A stretch of 45,966 bases of DNA from Candidatus Woesearchaeota archaeon (lineage in GTDB: Archaea > Nanobdellota > Nanobdellia > Woesearchaeales > DSVV01): contig JAGVYH010000066.1 of assembly GCA_018303325.1 (NCBI GenBank), positions 1-45,966 of the forward strand, in the 5' to 3' direction. Made by a program: the position numbers and the translations under genes. Of this stretch, positions 23,066 to 31,568 are shown piece after piece (positions within the stretch are counted from its first letter, which is position 1; the number at the start of each line of letters is the position of its first letter). The notes under the pieces are model-generated. The model searched no databases. It saw only the letters and a list, made by a program, of their open reading frames with translations, and was not told the DNA's origin.

Positions 23066-23383
23066 ATGGTTAAAACATTTGCAACTTTATGTGCTCTTCT
23101 TGCTTTAAGTGCACCTGAGCCAGCTTCTGCTCTAGGGATGATATTTGGAGATGAAGTAATTGTAATAGATTCTTCTAGTAGTACTAACGGGATTGATTAT
23201 CTTCATCCCACACATGAAGTAAAAAAAGGAGACACTTTATGGAACATTGCTAAAAAAAATTGTCGTGATGAGCATAAATACAAGAATCTAGCTAATTACA
23301 ATAATTTGAGAAATGTAAATCTTCTAAAACCAGGACAAAGAGTGGATATCTCTTATTTTGCCTGTAACTATGTGAAAGATTAA
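23066..23383 (+). CDS. Small exported LysM-domain protein
   Basis: A 105-residue protein with a signal peptide (TFATLCALLALSAPEPASA) and one LysM domain covering about residues 50-98: THEVKKGDTLWNIAKKN, then NYNNLRNVNLLKPGQRVDI. LysM binds N-acetylglucosamine polymers such as peptidoglycan or chitin. In an archaeon without murein it may bind glycans of a host or neighbour cell (inference). A TATA-like box (ATATTTATAAC) about 30 bases before the ATG indicates a leaderless transcript. Two cysteines remain in the mature part. Confidence 0.85.
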   Translation: MVKTFATLCALLALSAPEPASALGMIFGDEVIVIDSSSSTNGIDYLHPTHEVKKGDTLWNIAKKNCRDEHKYKNLANYNNLRNVNLLKPGQRVDISYFACNYVKD

Positions 23384-23442
23384 TATTTTATCTTTTTCTA
23401 GTTTAACAAAATTAAAATACTAAATCAATTTCTGAGGGTATA

Positions 23443-24327
23443 ATGAAGAATAAAATACTTATATTGATTAAAAATATTGAAGAAACAATTAATTCCGCAG
23501 ATATTTCTAAATTATCCCCCTCTTCAGAAAATAAAGCCCATAGTGTGACTTCAGAAAATACTAATAATAATATCTCTTCAGTAAAGTCTTCAACAAACTC
23601 GTTAGTGAATCAATCTATAACTTCAGCAAAAGACCGATTTAATTTCAAAACACAAACATCTGCATTCTATCAGCAGTCTTTAGACGCACAGATTGAACAA
23701 TTGAAGGAACTGCTTTATGGCCTTGGTGCAGATTATAAAAAGAACAAGAACAGGTCTGAAACAGAATTTACTGAGATATTTAATATTGCCAAAGAGATTT
23801 CATCAAAAAAAGAGGGTTTATCAAAAGAATTGCAAAATCCAAAACTTCAGTTAGATAAATTAAAAACTCAGTTAGATAAGTTAAAAAATATTGTCGCTGT
23901 TATTAACACAAGTTCTTCTGTTCCGTTTGCATTTAAAATAAATGTTCCTGCGTCTATACCAGCAGATATAAAGAGCGAGGTAAGTCTTGACATAAGCGAG
24001 TTAGAAAGTGCGTTTAATGCTGGCTGTTACAGGGCGTCAATTATTTTATGCGGGAGAATTCTTGAAACTTGTCTGCACAGAATATATTTCGAAGCAACTG
24101 GCAATGACCTTCTGGAAAAATCTCCAGGAATTGGTTTAGGCAATCTTATCGCGAAAATCAGCGAGAAAGGCATCACGCTTGACCCTGGATTAACTCACCA
24201 GATACATTTAATAAATAATGTTCGCATTTTTTCTGTACATAAAAAGAAAGAATTGTTTGTGCCTTCAAAACAACAGACGTATGCAATGATTTTGTATACC
24301 ATGGATGTTGTTGGGAGATTGTTTTGA
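23443..24327 (+). CDS. DUF4145/HEPN-like protein with N-terminal coiled coil
   Basis: 294 residues. The C-terminal third resembles DUF4145-type HEPN domains: LESAFNAGCYRASIILCGRILETCLHRIYF, GLGNLIAKISEKG and NNVRIFSVHKKKEL. RIFSVH (about R261-H266) fits the R-x4-H motif of HEPN ribonucleases. The N terminus is S/N-rich then coiled coil, with a perfect protein repeat LDKLKTQLDKLKN encoded by a tandem 21-base duplication near 23850-23890. A Shine-Dalgarno (GAGGGTATA) precedes the ATG. Possible defence or stress RNase; no partner gene evident. Confidence 0.6.
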   Translation: MKNKILILIKNIEETINSADISKLSPSSENKAHSVTSENTNNNISSVKSSTNSLVNQSITSAKDRFNFKTQTSAFYQQSLDAQIEQLKELLYGLGADYKKNKNRSETEFTEIFNIAKEISSKKEGLSKELQNPKLQLDKLKTQLDKLKNIVAVINTSSSVPFAFKINVPASIPADIKSEVSLDISELESAFNAGCYRASIILCGRILETCLHRIYFEATGNDLLEKSPGIGLGNLIAKISEKGITLDPGLTHQIHLINNVRIFSVHKKKELFVPSKQQTYAMILYTMDVVGRLF

Positions 24328-24450
24328 AGTTTGATTGAAGGAAGAGTCTTCACTAATTTTCTCATCTTTTTTATATGAAAATGCAGTAACAGCTTTAATT
24401 ACTCTGCTTTTTAGCAAGATTTATATTTAGTTATTAGTTTCCATTAGTCT

Positions 24451-25155
24451 ATGGAAGCGCAATTTGATAATGAGGATAAAGAATGGTGGAATGAAATTAG
24501 GAAAGGCAAAATAACAAGAATAGTAGCAAATTCTTTAGGACGTGTTGTAATTAATTTAACGCTACTTATGCGTCCTATTTTTTGGCTTGACAAAGAATTT
24601 AGAGATATTTTTTTTGATTATCGTAAACGTGTAGGTTTACTTGAAGGTGCAATTTTTGACAACACATTATATATGCCAAATGAAAAAGGTGATTCATTAG
24701 AATATCTAACTTCTGTTGGTGGAAGATGGTCTAGTTATGATCATACAAGTAGATCCATATTAGGAATAGAAAACTTAACAAATCATATAACAGATGCAAA
24801 ATTATTTGCTTTTCCATTACCAGAGACTTTAGATAAATCTGTCAACGATTACACGTCTATTGGCACCATTGACCCAGTGGATTTTACAGATCTTATTCAA
24901 ATAGTATGTCCAACTATTGAAGAACTCTTAAAATGGGGATTTGTGGAAAGGGTTACGTATAGTCATGCATTTAGTAAAATAGGAATTTATGAAAGATATG
25001 AAACAAACTTATATTTGCTTGGTGTAGCTGATAAATTGATTTATCAAGTTACTCCAAAAGGAAATGGTTTGATATATCTAGATAGGGATTCTGGAGAAAA
25101 AGAACCAAAAAAAATGCCATTTGGTGTTAAAGTGCCATCATGGGCATCAACATGA
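24451..25155 (+). CDS. Hypothetical protein, 234 residues
   Basis: Unrecognised. The protein begins with an acidic and aromatic stretch (DNEDKEWWNEIRKGK), followed by an amphipathic or weakly hydrophobic segment VVINLTLLMRPIFWLDKEF that might associate with membranes. The rest is mixed alpha/beta without known motifs. ATTTATAT about 27 bases upstream of the ATG suggests a leaderless transcript. Coding is supported by length and promoter position. Confidence 0.6.
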   Translation: MEAQFDNEDKEWWNEIRKGKITRIVANSLGRVVINLTLLMRPIFWLDKEFRDIFFDYRKRVGLLEGAIFDNTLYMPNEKGDSLEYLTSVGGRWSSYDHTSRSILGIENLTNHITDAKLFAFPLPETLDKSVNDYTSIGTIDPVDFTDLIQIVCPTIEELLKWGFVERVTYSHAFSKIGIYERYETNLYLLGVADKLIYQVTPKGNGLIYLDRDSGEKEPKKMPFGVKVPSWAST

Positions 25156-25343
25156 TTATTTCTTGAGTTGTTTTTATTATTATAAATTTATTGTAAATTA
25201 AGTTTCCAACTATCGCAACAAACTGGTAAAATTTAAATGGTGTTGTAGTGAACAAGTTGGCTTCTTCGCTTAACATATTTCTTACAGTCGTCCTCCCCAC
25301 TACAACAAAAAGATTTATATTCCTATTGTTATAGTTGGTGTGT

Positions 25344-25679
25344 ATGTCAAACAATTATTATAATCAATATGGGCAACAAATACCTGATAGAGAAGATTAT
25401 AACAGTGGACCAAGAAGTTCTCTCGCCTCATTAGCTATTGAGGGTGCTGTTGTTTTAGGCGCTGTTCTTGTTATCCTGCAATTCGCAAGTAAATGCAATA
25501 TTGATTATTTTGATATTAGTGGGCAAAATAAACATCAAGGTAACCATCTAACTGCACCTGCTCATTCAACAAGCCCTTCTTCAATAAATTCAGTCATATA
25601 TACAAAAGATTCAGCTATAGATACAAAAGTAGAATTTAGATTAGATACTTCTGGCATAGACAATGTCGTTGGAAAATAA
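25344..25679 (+). CDS. Single-span membrane protein of unknown function
   Basis: A 111-residue protein: a polar N-terminal N/Y/Q-rich region, one membrane segment (LAIEGAVVLGAVLVILQFA, about residues 30-48) and a Ser/Thr-rich C-terminal domain probably outside the cell. I chose the ATG at 25344 (25 bases after ATTTATAT, leaderless); the open frame extends upstream to a TTG. No homology recognised. Confidence 0.55.
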   Translation: MSNNYYNQYGQQIPDREDYNSGPRSSLASLAIEGAVVLGAVLVILQFASKCNIDYFDISGQNKHQGNHLTAPAHSTSPSSINSVIYTKDSAIDTKVEFRLDTSGIDNVVGK

Positions 25680-25770
25680 AGGTGGATAAGTTTTTAGGTT
25701 AAACTTTTTTATCTAGTTGATTTTCTGTTTCTTGCTCTTCTTGATATCTTGGTTTAGCTTTCAATATTAT

Positions 25771-25950
25771 TTACCGCTCCCAACCCGTTTGTAGGACGCA
25801 GTCCACTGTCTCATGAAAAATAAAAATAGGTGCTAGGTGTTGGGTGCTAGGTGCTAGCGGCGATAATTCATCGTAACTAGCACCCAGCACCTAGAACCTA
25901 GCACCTAGTTTTCATAGTGAACTGGTTGGACATGCCAAGAACGACTAAAA
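25771..25950. repeat. Dispersed inverted-repeat element 5 (family A) containing the GGTGCTAG palindrome
   Basis: The left end TTACCGCTCCCAACCCGTTTG, in two parts with GGACGCAGTCC and CTGTCTCATGAA, matches the solo copy at 44462. A degenerate right end (TTTTCATAGTGAACTGG then GGACATGCC, AGAAC) ends near 25950. The 80-bp palindrome lies inside. It fills the 303-base gap between two convergent genes, where I see nothing else. Confidence 0.65.
25827..25908. repeat. 80-bp GGTGCTAG palindrome, copy 2
   Basis: Same core as at 17029: GGGTGCTAGGTGCTAGCGGC, then GATAATTCATCGTAACTAGC and ACCCAGCACCTA, with variant outer octamers (GGTGTTGG, AGAACCTAG). The copies share the loop exactly. Nested inside family A element 5. 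Confidence 0.9.
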
Positions 25951-25982
25951 ACGAAGTTGAGTAGACTTATTATCTACAAAAT

Positions 25983-26912
25983 TTACGTCACAATCCCTTT
26001 TTCTTTTGTTTCTGTAAGCGCAGTTCCCAAACCTTTTCCAATACTAAATCCCTGTTCGCTCATTAATTTAGTTAATAACTGCAAAAATGAAACTGGTTCT
26101 TTGTATTCGACAATCTCAGGAGTAATATTAAGTTTTGTTTCAATATAGGTTAGCGCTTCTTTTTTCCCGCCGATTTCATCGATGAGTCCAAGTGTCTTTG
26201 CCTTTTCCCCTAAGAAAACTCTGCCGTCTGCAAATTCTTTTACTTGTTCCTTTGTCAGCTTTCTGTTATTTGCAACTTCTTCAATAAAATATTCATGTAT
26301 CTGATTTAGCTCTTCGATGAAAACATTTTTCTCACCTTCGCTCAGCTCTTTAAATGGAGAGCCCATATCTTTATATTTTCCAGCAACAAGACGCTCATAA
26401 GTTATGTTATATTTATCAAGAAGTCCGCTGAACTCAAGATAAGATGCAATTACACCAATGCTGCCTGTCATGCTCATTCTGTTTGCGACAATGTAATCAG
26501 TATTAGACGCAACCCAGTAAGCGCCGCTTGCTCCGATCTCTCTAATCCATGATACTGTAGTTTTGTTTGTTGTTTCCTTTAAATCCTTTATTGCCTGTCC
26601 AATTTCATCGCTGGCAACAGCACTTCCTCCTGGAGAATTTATTTCAAAAATAACTGCTTTGATATTATCATTTTTTTCTGCGTCTTCAATAAATTTGATT
26701 ATTTCTGTGCTGGTTATATAATCTGATGAAAATGCGCTTTCATGGTCGCCAACTACAATTGGGCCATTTATTGATATTAAGGCAACATTAGCGCCTTCTG
26801 TAATTTCTCCCTGAGCTGCTCCTTTAAATAGTGCTTTTATTCCCCAGCCTAAAAGTAAAAACATAACTAAAAATACAATAAATATTATTAAAAGAATATT
26901 TCTTGCTTTCAT
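25983..26912 (-). CDS. sppA: Signal peptide peptidase SppA (S49 family)
   Basis: Membrane-bound serine protease that degrades cleaved signal peptides. One N-terminal membrane helix (ILLIIFIVFLVMFLLLGWGI) is followed by an extracellular protease domain. The nucleophile Ser is in REIGASGAYW and the base Lys in GKYKD, 52 residues later, as in single-domain SppA. ISINGPIVVG, INSPGGSAVASDEI and MTGSIGVI are also present. I chose the ATG at 26912, six to seven bases after AGAGGTGAT, over a GTG at 26921. It is divergent from aif1A and shares a symmetric TATA region. Confidence 0.95.
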   Translation of the reverse strand: MKARNILLIIFIVFLVMFLLLGWGIKALFKGAAQGEITEGANVALISINGPIVVGDHESAFSSDYITSTEIIKFIEDAEKNDNIKAVIFEINSPGGSAVASDEIGQAIKDLKETTNKTTVSWIREIGASGAYWVASNTDYIVANRMSMTGSIGVIASYLEFSGLLDKYNITYERLVAGKYKDMGSPFKELSEGEKNVFIEELNQIHEYFIEEVANNRKLTKEQVKEFADGRVFLGEKAKTLGLIDEIGGKKEALTYIETKLNITPEIVEYKEPVSFLQLLTKLMSEQGFSIGKGLGTALTETKEKGIVT

Positions 26913-26947
26913 GTTTATCACCTCTAATATAAGCCATTTACAGCAAC

Positions 26948-26957
26948 ATTTATAAAT
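26948..26957. promoter_or_regulatory. Symmetric TATA-like box shared by sppA and aif1A
   Basis: ATTTATAAAT is a perfect palindrome lying about 30 bases before the aif1A ATG on the plus strand and about 35 bases before the sppA ATG on the minus strand. The gap between the two genes is about 70 bases, so one box may position polymerase in both directions. A second TATATATAA lies closer to aif1A but too near its start to be the main box. Confidence 0.5.
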
Positions 26958-26981
26958 ACTTTGCTTTTTATATATAATACT

Positions 26982-27323
26982 ATGAGTAAGAAAAAGGAAG
27001 AATTAGCACAGGAAGAGCAGCAGCAGATGGAGATTAGAAGAACTCCTACACCCAGAGATAAACAAGTGATAGGTATCTGCGAGCAGAGATTAGGAGGCAG
27101 CAGAATGAAAGTAAGGTGTATGGACGGAAAAACAAGAGTCTGCAGAATACCAGGAAGATTAAAAAGAAGATTATGGGTAAGAGAAGGCGACACACTGCTT
27201 GTAGAGCCATGGGAATTTGGAGGAGATGAAAAAGGCGACGTCATCTTTAAGTACAGGCCGATACAAATCAGTTTCTTGAAAAACAAAGGATTATTAAAAT
27301 TAGAAGATTTTGGGGCGTTCTAA
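26982..27323 (+). CDS. aif1A: Archaeal translation initiation factor 1A
   Basis: A 113-residue S1/OB-fold factor that binds the ribosomal A site and assists start selection. Features: basic N-terminal tail, IGICEQRLGGSRMKVRCMDGKTRVCRIPGRLKRRLWVREGDTLLVEPWEF pattern in order (given here as ICEQRLGGSRMKV, then CRIPGRLKRRLWVREGD, then PWEF), and the KGDVIFKYRP strand. The ATG at 26982 fits a leaderless transcript from the shared TATA box. The open frame extends seven residues upstream without support. Standard archaeal length. Confidence 0.96.
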   Translation: MSKKKEELAQEEQQQMEIRRTPTPRDKQVIGICEQRLGGSRMKVRCMDGKTRVCRIPGRLKRRLWVREGDTLLVEPWEFGGDEKGDVIFKYRPIQISFLKNKGLLKLEDFGAF

Positions 27324-27408
27324 GAAGTTCATAATTCTAAACATGTGTTTAAAAATTAAATATAATACTATCTTTTTTGAAGAGCATTAAAAGAAATCTA
27401 AATTTCAT

Positions 27409-27804
27409 TTACAGCTTGCTGCTTTTATACGTCTCAGGCTCGAATGCATCAATTTTTATCACATTTATTTTCAGCTTGTGCTTTTTTATGTATTCCGCTA
27501 AGCCCTGATCCTCTTGGTCATATCCTAAACAGATAATATCTGGCTTGTGTTCTTTAATTGCGAAAAAGAAATCATTATTATCGCCTAAAATAACTTTCTT
27601 TGCAATCCCTAGCATATAAACATTCATTAATCTTGTAATCTCATTATCTCTTGGCTCTTTGTTTTTGAGTTTTCTTACATTCTCATCTCTGGCAACGACA
27701 ATATATAGCACTGCATCACTAACTATCTCGCTCGCCTTTCTTATAAAATAAATATGGCCTTTGTGCAGTTTGTCAAATGTTCCGAAGATTAGGACTTTTG
27801 TCAT
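27409..27804 (-). CDS. ribL: Cytidylyltransferase-like protein, probable FAD synthase RibL
   Basis: A 131-residue nucleotidyltransferase with GTFDKLHKGHIYFIRKA (HxGH active site), VVARDENVRKLKNKEP (second conserved segment), and ICLGYDQEDQ near residue 93, matching archaeal RibL, which adenylylates FMN to FAD. A glycerol-phosphate cytidylyltransferase function is the alternative. It is convergent with aif1A and divergent from the nrtR-like gene. It is a nucleotide cofactor gene next to the NAD genes, but I see no shared operon. Confidence 0.88.
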   Translation of the reverse strand: MTKVLIFGTFDKLHKGHIYFIRKASEIVSDAVLYIVVARDENVRKLKNKEPRDNEITRLMNVYMLGIAKKVILGDNNDFFFAIKEHKPDIICLGYDQEDQGLAEYIKKHKLKINVIKIDAFEPETYKSSKL

Positions 27805-27920
27805 TAGCCATTGTTTCTTGCCTATAAATATATGTTTTGTGATTTTTTACATTAATAGAAGATTGCCAAAATTGTTTTTCAGTAACACTTTTATCCCCAA
27901 TCCAAGTAAACTTTAAATAT

Positions 27921-27941
27921 TAATTGTATTATTAACACTAT
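27921..27941. promoter_or_regulatory. Candidate degenerate NrtR operator at the nrtR-like promoter
   Basis: TAATTGT-N7-ACACTAT matches 11 of 14 arm positions of the pncB sites (TTAGTGT-N7-ACACTAA) with the same spacing. It follows the TATA-like CTTTAAATA (27911) and ends just before the ATG at 27945, so it would cover the transcription start. Autoregulation is inferred. Confidence 0.35.
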
Positions 27942-27944
27942 CTT

Positions 27945-28610
27945 ATGGCTGAATTAGACAAAAACCAGTTTTATATTGCAGTTGACGCAGTAGTCTTTAC
28001 TATTCTGCACAATCAGCTTAAGCTGCTTTTAATCAAAAGAAAGAATGAGCCATTCAAAGGCAAATTTGCCTTGCCTGGCGGCTTTGTTGAGAGGGATGAA
28101 AATTTAGAAGATGCTGCAAAACGTGAGCTTGAAGAAGAAACAGGAGTAAAAAACATTTTCTTAAAAAAAATGCATGCATTTGGTGATGTTGGCAGAGATC
28201 CCAGAGGAAGAGTTATTTCTATACCTTTTCTTGCCCTAATTGATGCAGAAGAGCTAAAGCTTCACGCAACTGACGACGCAGAACTGGCAAAATGGGGTTC
28301 TGTTGATTCTTTGCCAAAACATGAGCTTGCATTTGATCATAAAGAAATAATTAAAGAAGCTCTTGGACTTTTAAGGTTTGAGCTCAAAGAAACCAACATT
28401 GCTTTTGAAATCATGCCAAAAAGATTCACATTAACAGAGCTTCAAAGAGCGTATGAAATAATATTAGACAAACAGCTTGATAAAAGAAACTTCAGAAAAC
28501 AAATATTTGAATTGAGCCTTTTAAAAGAGCACAGTGAAACCAAGATGGAAGGGGCGCATAGGCCTGCCAAACTATTTTCTTTCAAAGAAAAACAGTATAA
28601 AATGCTGTGA
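27945..28610 (+). CDS. nrtR: NrtR-like Nudix-winged helix regulator of NAD metabolism
   Basis: A 221-residue protein with NrtR architecture. Residues 8-145 form a Nudix domain (ALPGGFVERDENLEDAAKRE followed by LEEETGV is the full Nudix box, so catalytic acids are present; DPRGRVISIPF is the family loop). Residues 160-221 form a winged helix (RFTLTELQRAYEIILDKQL, RNFRKQIFELSLL). In bacteria NrtR represses NAD genes and is released by ADP-ribose. A role here is supported by the 21-bp palindromes at the NAD cluster 3.6 kb downstream. The ATG is leaderless-like. Unlike many NrtRs the Nudix site looks catalytic. Confidence 0.88.
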   Translation: MAELDKNQFYIAVDAVVFTILHNQLKLLLIKRKNEPFKGKFALPGGFVERDENLEDAAKRELEEETGVKNIFLKKMHAFGDVGRDPRGRVISIPFLALIDAEELKLHATDDAELAKWGSVDSLPKHELAFDHKEIIKEALGLLRFELKETNIAFEIMPKRFTLTELQRAYEIILDKQLDKRNFRKQIFELSLLKEHSETKMEGAHRPAKLFSFKEKQYKML

Positions 28611-28848
28611 GGGTATATTTTTGCAACTACTAAGCCTACCCTTCAGCTTTGGTGAAAACGCAAAGAACAATGCAAAGCAGACTATTAGAGTTTATCAATG
28701 GAGTTCGCTTCTCGTATAGTCTGGCGAAATTCAATAACAAAGCTGACAAATTTGAGCAATCAAAATGCAGTTTTTGACTGGTTTATATTAACTAAATAGT
28801 AGTTACATATAGAAAGATTTATAAACTCTCCATGATACCCCCTTTTCT

Positions 28849-31239
28849 ATGGTTTTATTTGCACACTTTCAAAATGAGAATGATATTGATATAGATGCTC
28901 TCATAAAAGGATTAGCAGGATTTGGATATGCACGCCCATTTGATTCTCGACACCAGAACGAAGAAAATGGAAATAATTATTATTTTGATGATCATTATAT
29001 GAGCATTGAAGTTATACAGAGGGATAATAAGCCAGACTTAGTTACTATCACTCTCGATATAGATAGAGACGTTCGTCCTGAAAAATTGGATCTGTTTAAA
29101 TCACATGTAAGCACTTTAGAGGTTAATGGTCTTACTGCAGTACTAGATCATGACCTTTTCTCTGACTCTGAAAGTTATCACGCTTCCATTTACTGGGGGG
29201 CAATACACTCTTTTATAGACTCTTGTAGGCCAAGAATACCACGAATACAAGATTCATTAAGTCCCATGATAGATGCTAGAACTGATAAGCAAGTAAATTT
29301 AAAGGCTCCAAGAAATAAAACATTTCATGTAGGCGATGATGTTGGCATCGAGTATAGGGCAGTAAAAGACATTGCTTCTTTTGCTGAGTTGCAGGCATTG
29401 CAAGAGCAACATTTTACCCTTTTAAAAAGCTTAGCACGATTTATACAGTATGTTGATGTATCGAAAAGGTCTGGCACAAAAGCTGATTTAAAGGTAGCAG
29501 TACATGTAGATGAAGTTTTAGAACTTAGCTACGATTTGCTATCCAGACCTAAAGATCATAATGCTTTTACTGCTTTTATTGGCAAGCTTGTAGAGATAGA
29601 TGAGAGAGATAAAGAGACCTTGTATCACACCTTAGACTTCGTGCGCAGTTCTGTTGTCTTAGCCAGAAATAAGCTTGCAAAATCTCCTCCTGCTATTTCA
29701 GAAGTTTTAGAAAATTTACAACAGTATGGTAGCGCAGTCGCTATTATGGAAAAATTAAAACTGATAAGTAACAGATATCAGGACTTAGAAAGGATTAATA
29801 TGAGTAGATTAGTTGATTCAAGATATTCTGAACATGGCTTCCTTCGCACATTGGTTGATATTGAATCAAATCTTTCAAATGAAAGTCGAGATTCTGATTT
29901 AGATAAGATTTTCAAACTTATGCTCAGATATGGAAGTTTCAATACCTATCATCGGTCCATGGACAGCACATCAGCAGGGATAGTACTTTCCACAATGAGA
30001 AAAAAGGGATTTAATATTGATATATTCACTAGCGACAATCTTAGTCGTGATACGTTTACCAGAGAGCAAATGAGCCTTGAATCTTGGGAAGAAAATTTCC
30101 ATGATTTGATAATGGATTTACATAAGCCTCTTTATGATGTTTTCTTCACGCATAGTATCGGTGAAAAAGAGGAGATAGATAGAGCATTGCGAGATAAAGT
30201 TCTTAGTTTATCTAAGAGTGTTGAAAATACCAGAGAGAAAGGTATTCCCTATATATTAAACAAAGTTAAGGGGATGTTGCATCATTGCAGGACTAGAAAG
30301 AATGAGAAAAGTGACAAAGTATTAATAGACCTTGAAGAGAAACTGGAACAGTTAGAAATACAATTGGAATTTGGAGGCAGACCTACTGGTGGCATGCTCT
30401 ATTCACGCCCATGGCATCGTATCCCTGAAGATTTCTCACGTGAAGATTTTATGCATTGCTGTGCAGCCTTAGGAGGAGATAAGCAAGACTTAACCTTTAT
30501 GACTATATACAATCCTACGTATACCTATCTAACACATTTCATTAAGGGAATAGACTCTCAATTGGGTTTTTCTATATTAAAGGCAGGGATGATAGAAGGA
30601 AAAAGAGTATTACTTTCTATCTCTCCTTATGAGGCTAATCCTGGAATCAGAACAGCATTAGGTCCAGCAGAAACGTACCGCTATGTCTTAGATGCCATGG
30701 TCAAAACAGCTCATGATGCACGTGCAGAATACTTATTGATTGATGACATAGACTTGAAAGTAAGAGATGCTAATGGCGCTGTTGTGAGAATGAAAGAAGG
30801 CACGGTAAAGAAAATAGGAGAGCAAGGATATGAAAACGCAGAAGATATTGTTATCAAATATAAGAATGGTGAACCTTGTGCTCCAAGAAGTTTCATAAAA
30901 TTTGTAGAAAAGGCTTCCAAAAAGTATAATTCGATAGCACATGAAGATGTTGCTTTTGAGCAAATTGCTGGCGATAACAAACTTGTTGAAGAACAATTTG
31001 GTGAAGGAAGGTATCATTACTCAATACAAAGTGCAAAAGCAACGTTTGATCCTGATATTGATTATGCTAATTTCCCCTATGAACTAACGAAGGCAATCTT
31101 TGATGATGGTTATCATACACAAAATTCCACAAGAACGGTTTTCAAGGTTAATGTAGCTAAGTATATCGAAGAGAGAAAAAAAGAAGACGTAGATTTACTT
31201 CCCCAAACTATTTCTATCAATGGCATTTCAAGAACGTAG
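28849..31239 (+). CDS. Large soluble protein of unknown function, 796 residues
   Basis: Not recognised as a whole. No signal or membrane segment. The N-terminal half is mainly helical and charged, including EIDRALRDKVLSLSKSVENT and a coiled coil near residues 480-510. The C-terminal part from about 515 has GGRPTGGMLYSRPWHRIPEDF, CCAALGGDKQDLTFMTIYNP, then IDSQLGFSILKAGMIEGKRV, LLSISPYEANPGIRTALG and a helix AETYRYVLDAMVKTAHDARA. This order loosely resembles an acyltransferase (GNAT-like) fold, a weak inference. TATA-like ATTTATAAA 24-33 bases before the ATG shows a leaderless start. It lies between the nrtR-like gene and the NAD cluster. Confidence 0.6.
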   Translation: MVLFAHFQNENDIDIDALIKGLAGFGYARPFDSRHQNEENGNNYYFDDHYMSIEVIQRDNKPDLVTITLDIDRDVRPEKLDLFKSHVSTLEVNGLTAVLDHDLFSDSESYHASIYWGAIHSFIDSCRPRIPRIQDSLSPMIDARTDKQVNLKAPRNKTFHVGDDVGIEYRAVKDIASFAELQALQEQHFTLLKSLARFIQYVDVSKRSGTKADLKVAVHVDEVLELSYDLLSRPKDHNAFTAFIGKLVEIDERDKETLYHTLDFVRSSVVLARNKLAKSPPAISEVLENLQQYGSAVAIMEKLKLISNRYQDLERINMSRLVDSRYSEHGFLRTLVDIESNLSNESRDSDLDKIFKLMLRYGSFNTYHRSMDSTSAGIVLSTMRKKGFNIDIFTSDNLSRDTFTREQMSLESWEENFHDLIMDLHKPLYDVFFTHSIGEKEEIDRALRDKVLSLSKSVENTREKGIPYILNKVKGMLHHCRTRKNEKSDKVLIDLEEKLEQLEIQLEFGGRPTGGMLYSRPWHRIPEDFSREDFMHCCAALGGDKQDLTFMTIYNPTYTYLTHFIKGIDSQLGFSILKAGMIEGKRVLLSISPYEANPGIRTALGPAETYRYVLDAMVKTAHDARAEYLLIDDIDLKVRDANGAVVRMKEGTVKKIGEQGYENAEDIVIKYKNGEPCAPRSFIKFVEKASKKYNSIAHEDVAFEQIAGDNKLVEEQFGEGRYHYSIQSAKATFDPDIDYANFPYELTKAIFDDGYHTQNSTRTVFKVNVAKYIEERKKEDVDLLPQTISINGISRT

Positions 31240-31283
31240 ATTTTGCTCTGTATCAAGATCACTGCCCTATTTTTAGTTTTTAT

Positions 31284-31412
31284 TCAGTTCTAGGCGAAGC
31301 TATTCGTTCACTACGATTTCCTAAGTTATTTTTTTATTCTTCTAAAAGAGGATACAATTCATATAGTTATTTCAAAAAAATCATAAGACGTGTGGCTGCG
31401 CCCTAGTCCGTG
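31284..31412. repeat. Dispersed inverted-repeat element 6 (family A)
   Basis: The left arm CAGTTCTAGGCGAAGC and the right arm TCATAAGACGTGTGGCTGCG, then CCCTAGTCCG, are imperfect reverse complements related to elements 2-4. It follows the stop of the 796-residue gene and precedes the NAD cluster promoter. Confidence 0.6.
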
Positions 31413-31552
31413 TTTTAAGCAAAAAACAAGAATGAGAGCAAGAAACAAGAGAATCATGGATTAATTGAACAAAGACAAATAAGTTACATAATCATATTCA
31501 TCGATTCATATTCTCCAACCAATATCTCCCAACCTATAGTTTACACTTACAC

Positions 31553-31568
31553 AATATTTATATACTTG
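31553..31568 (+). promoter_or_regulatory. TATA-like box of the NAD salvage cluster
   Basis: AATATTTATATACTTG contains a good archaeal TATA-like box. The expected transcription start, about 25 bases on, falls inside the first palindromic site. The resulting leader of roughly 230 nt is A/C-rich, poor in G, and appears unstructured. Confidence 0.6.

Noticed and set aside
28640-28760. tRNA-like or small RNA structure (CAGACTAT/ATAGTCTG with GAGTTCGC inside)
   Set aside because: No acceptor stem, D arm or CCA-compatible ends can be drawn. Only one 8-bp stem is clear.
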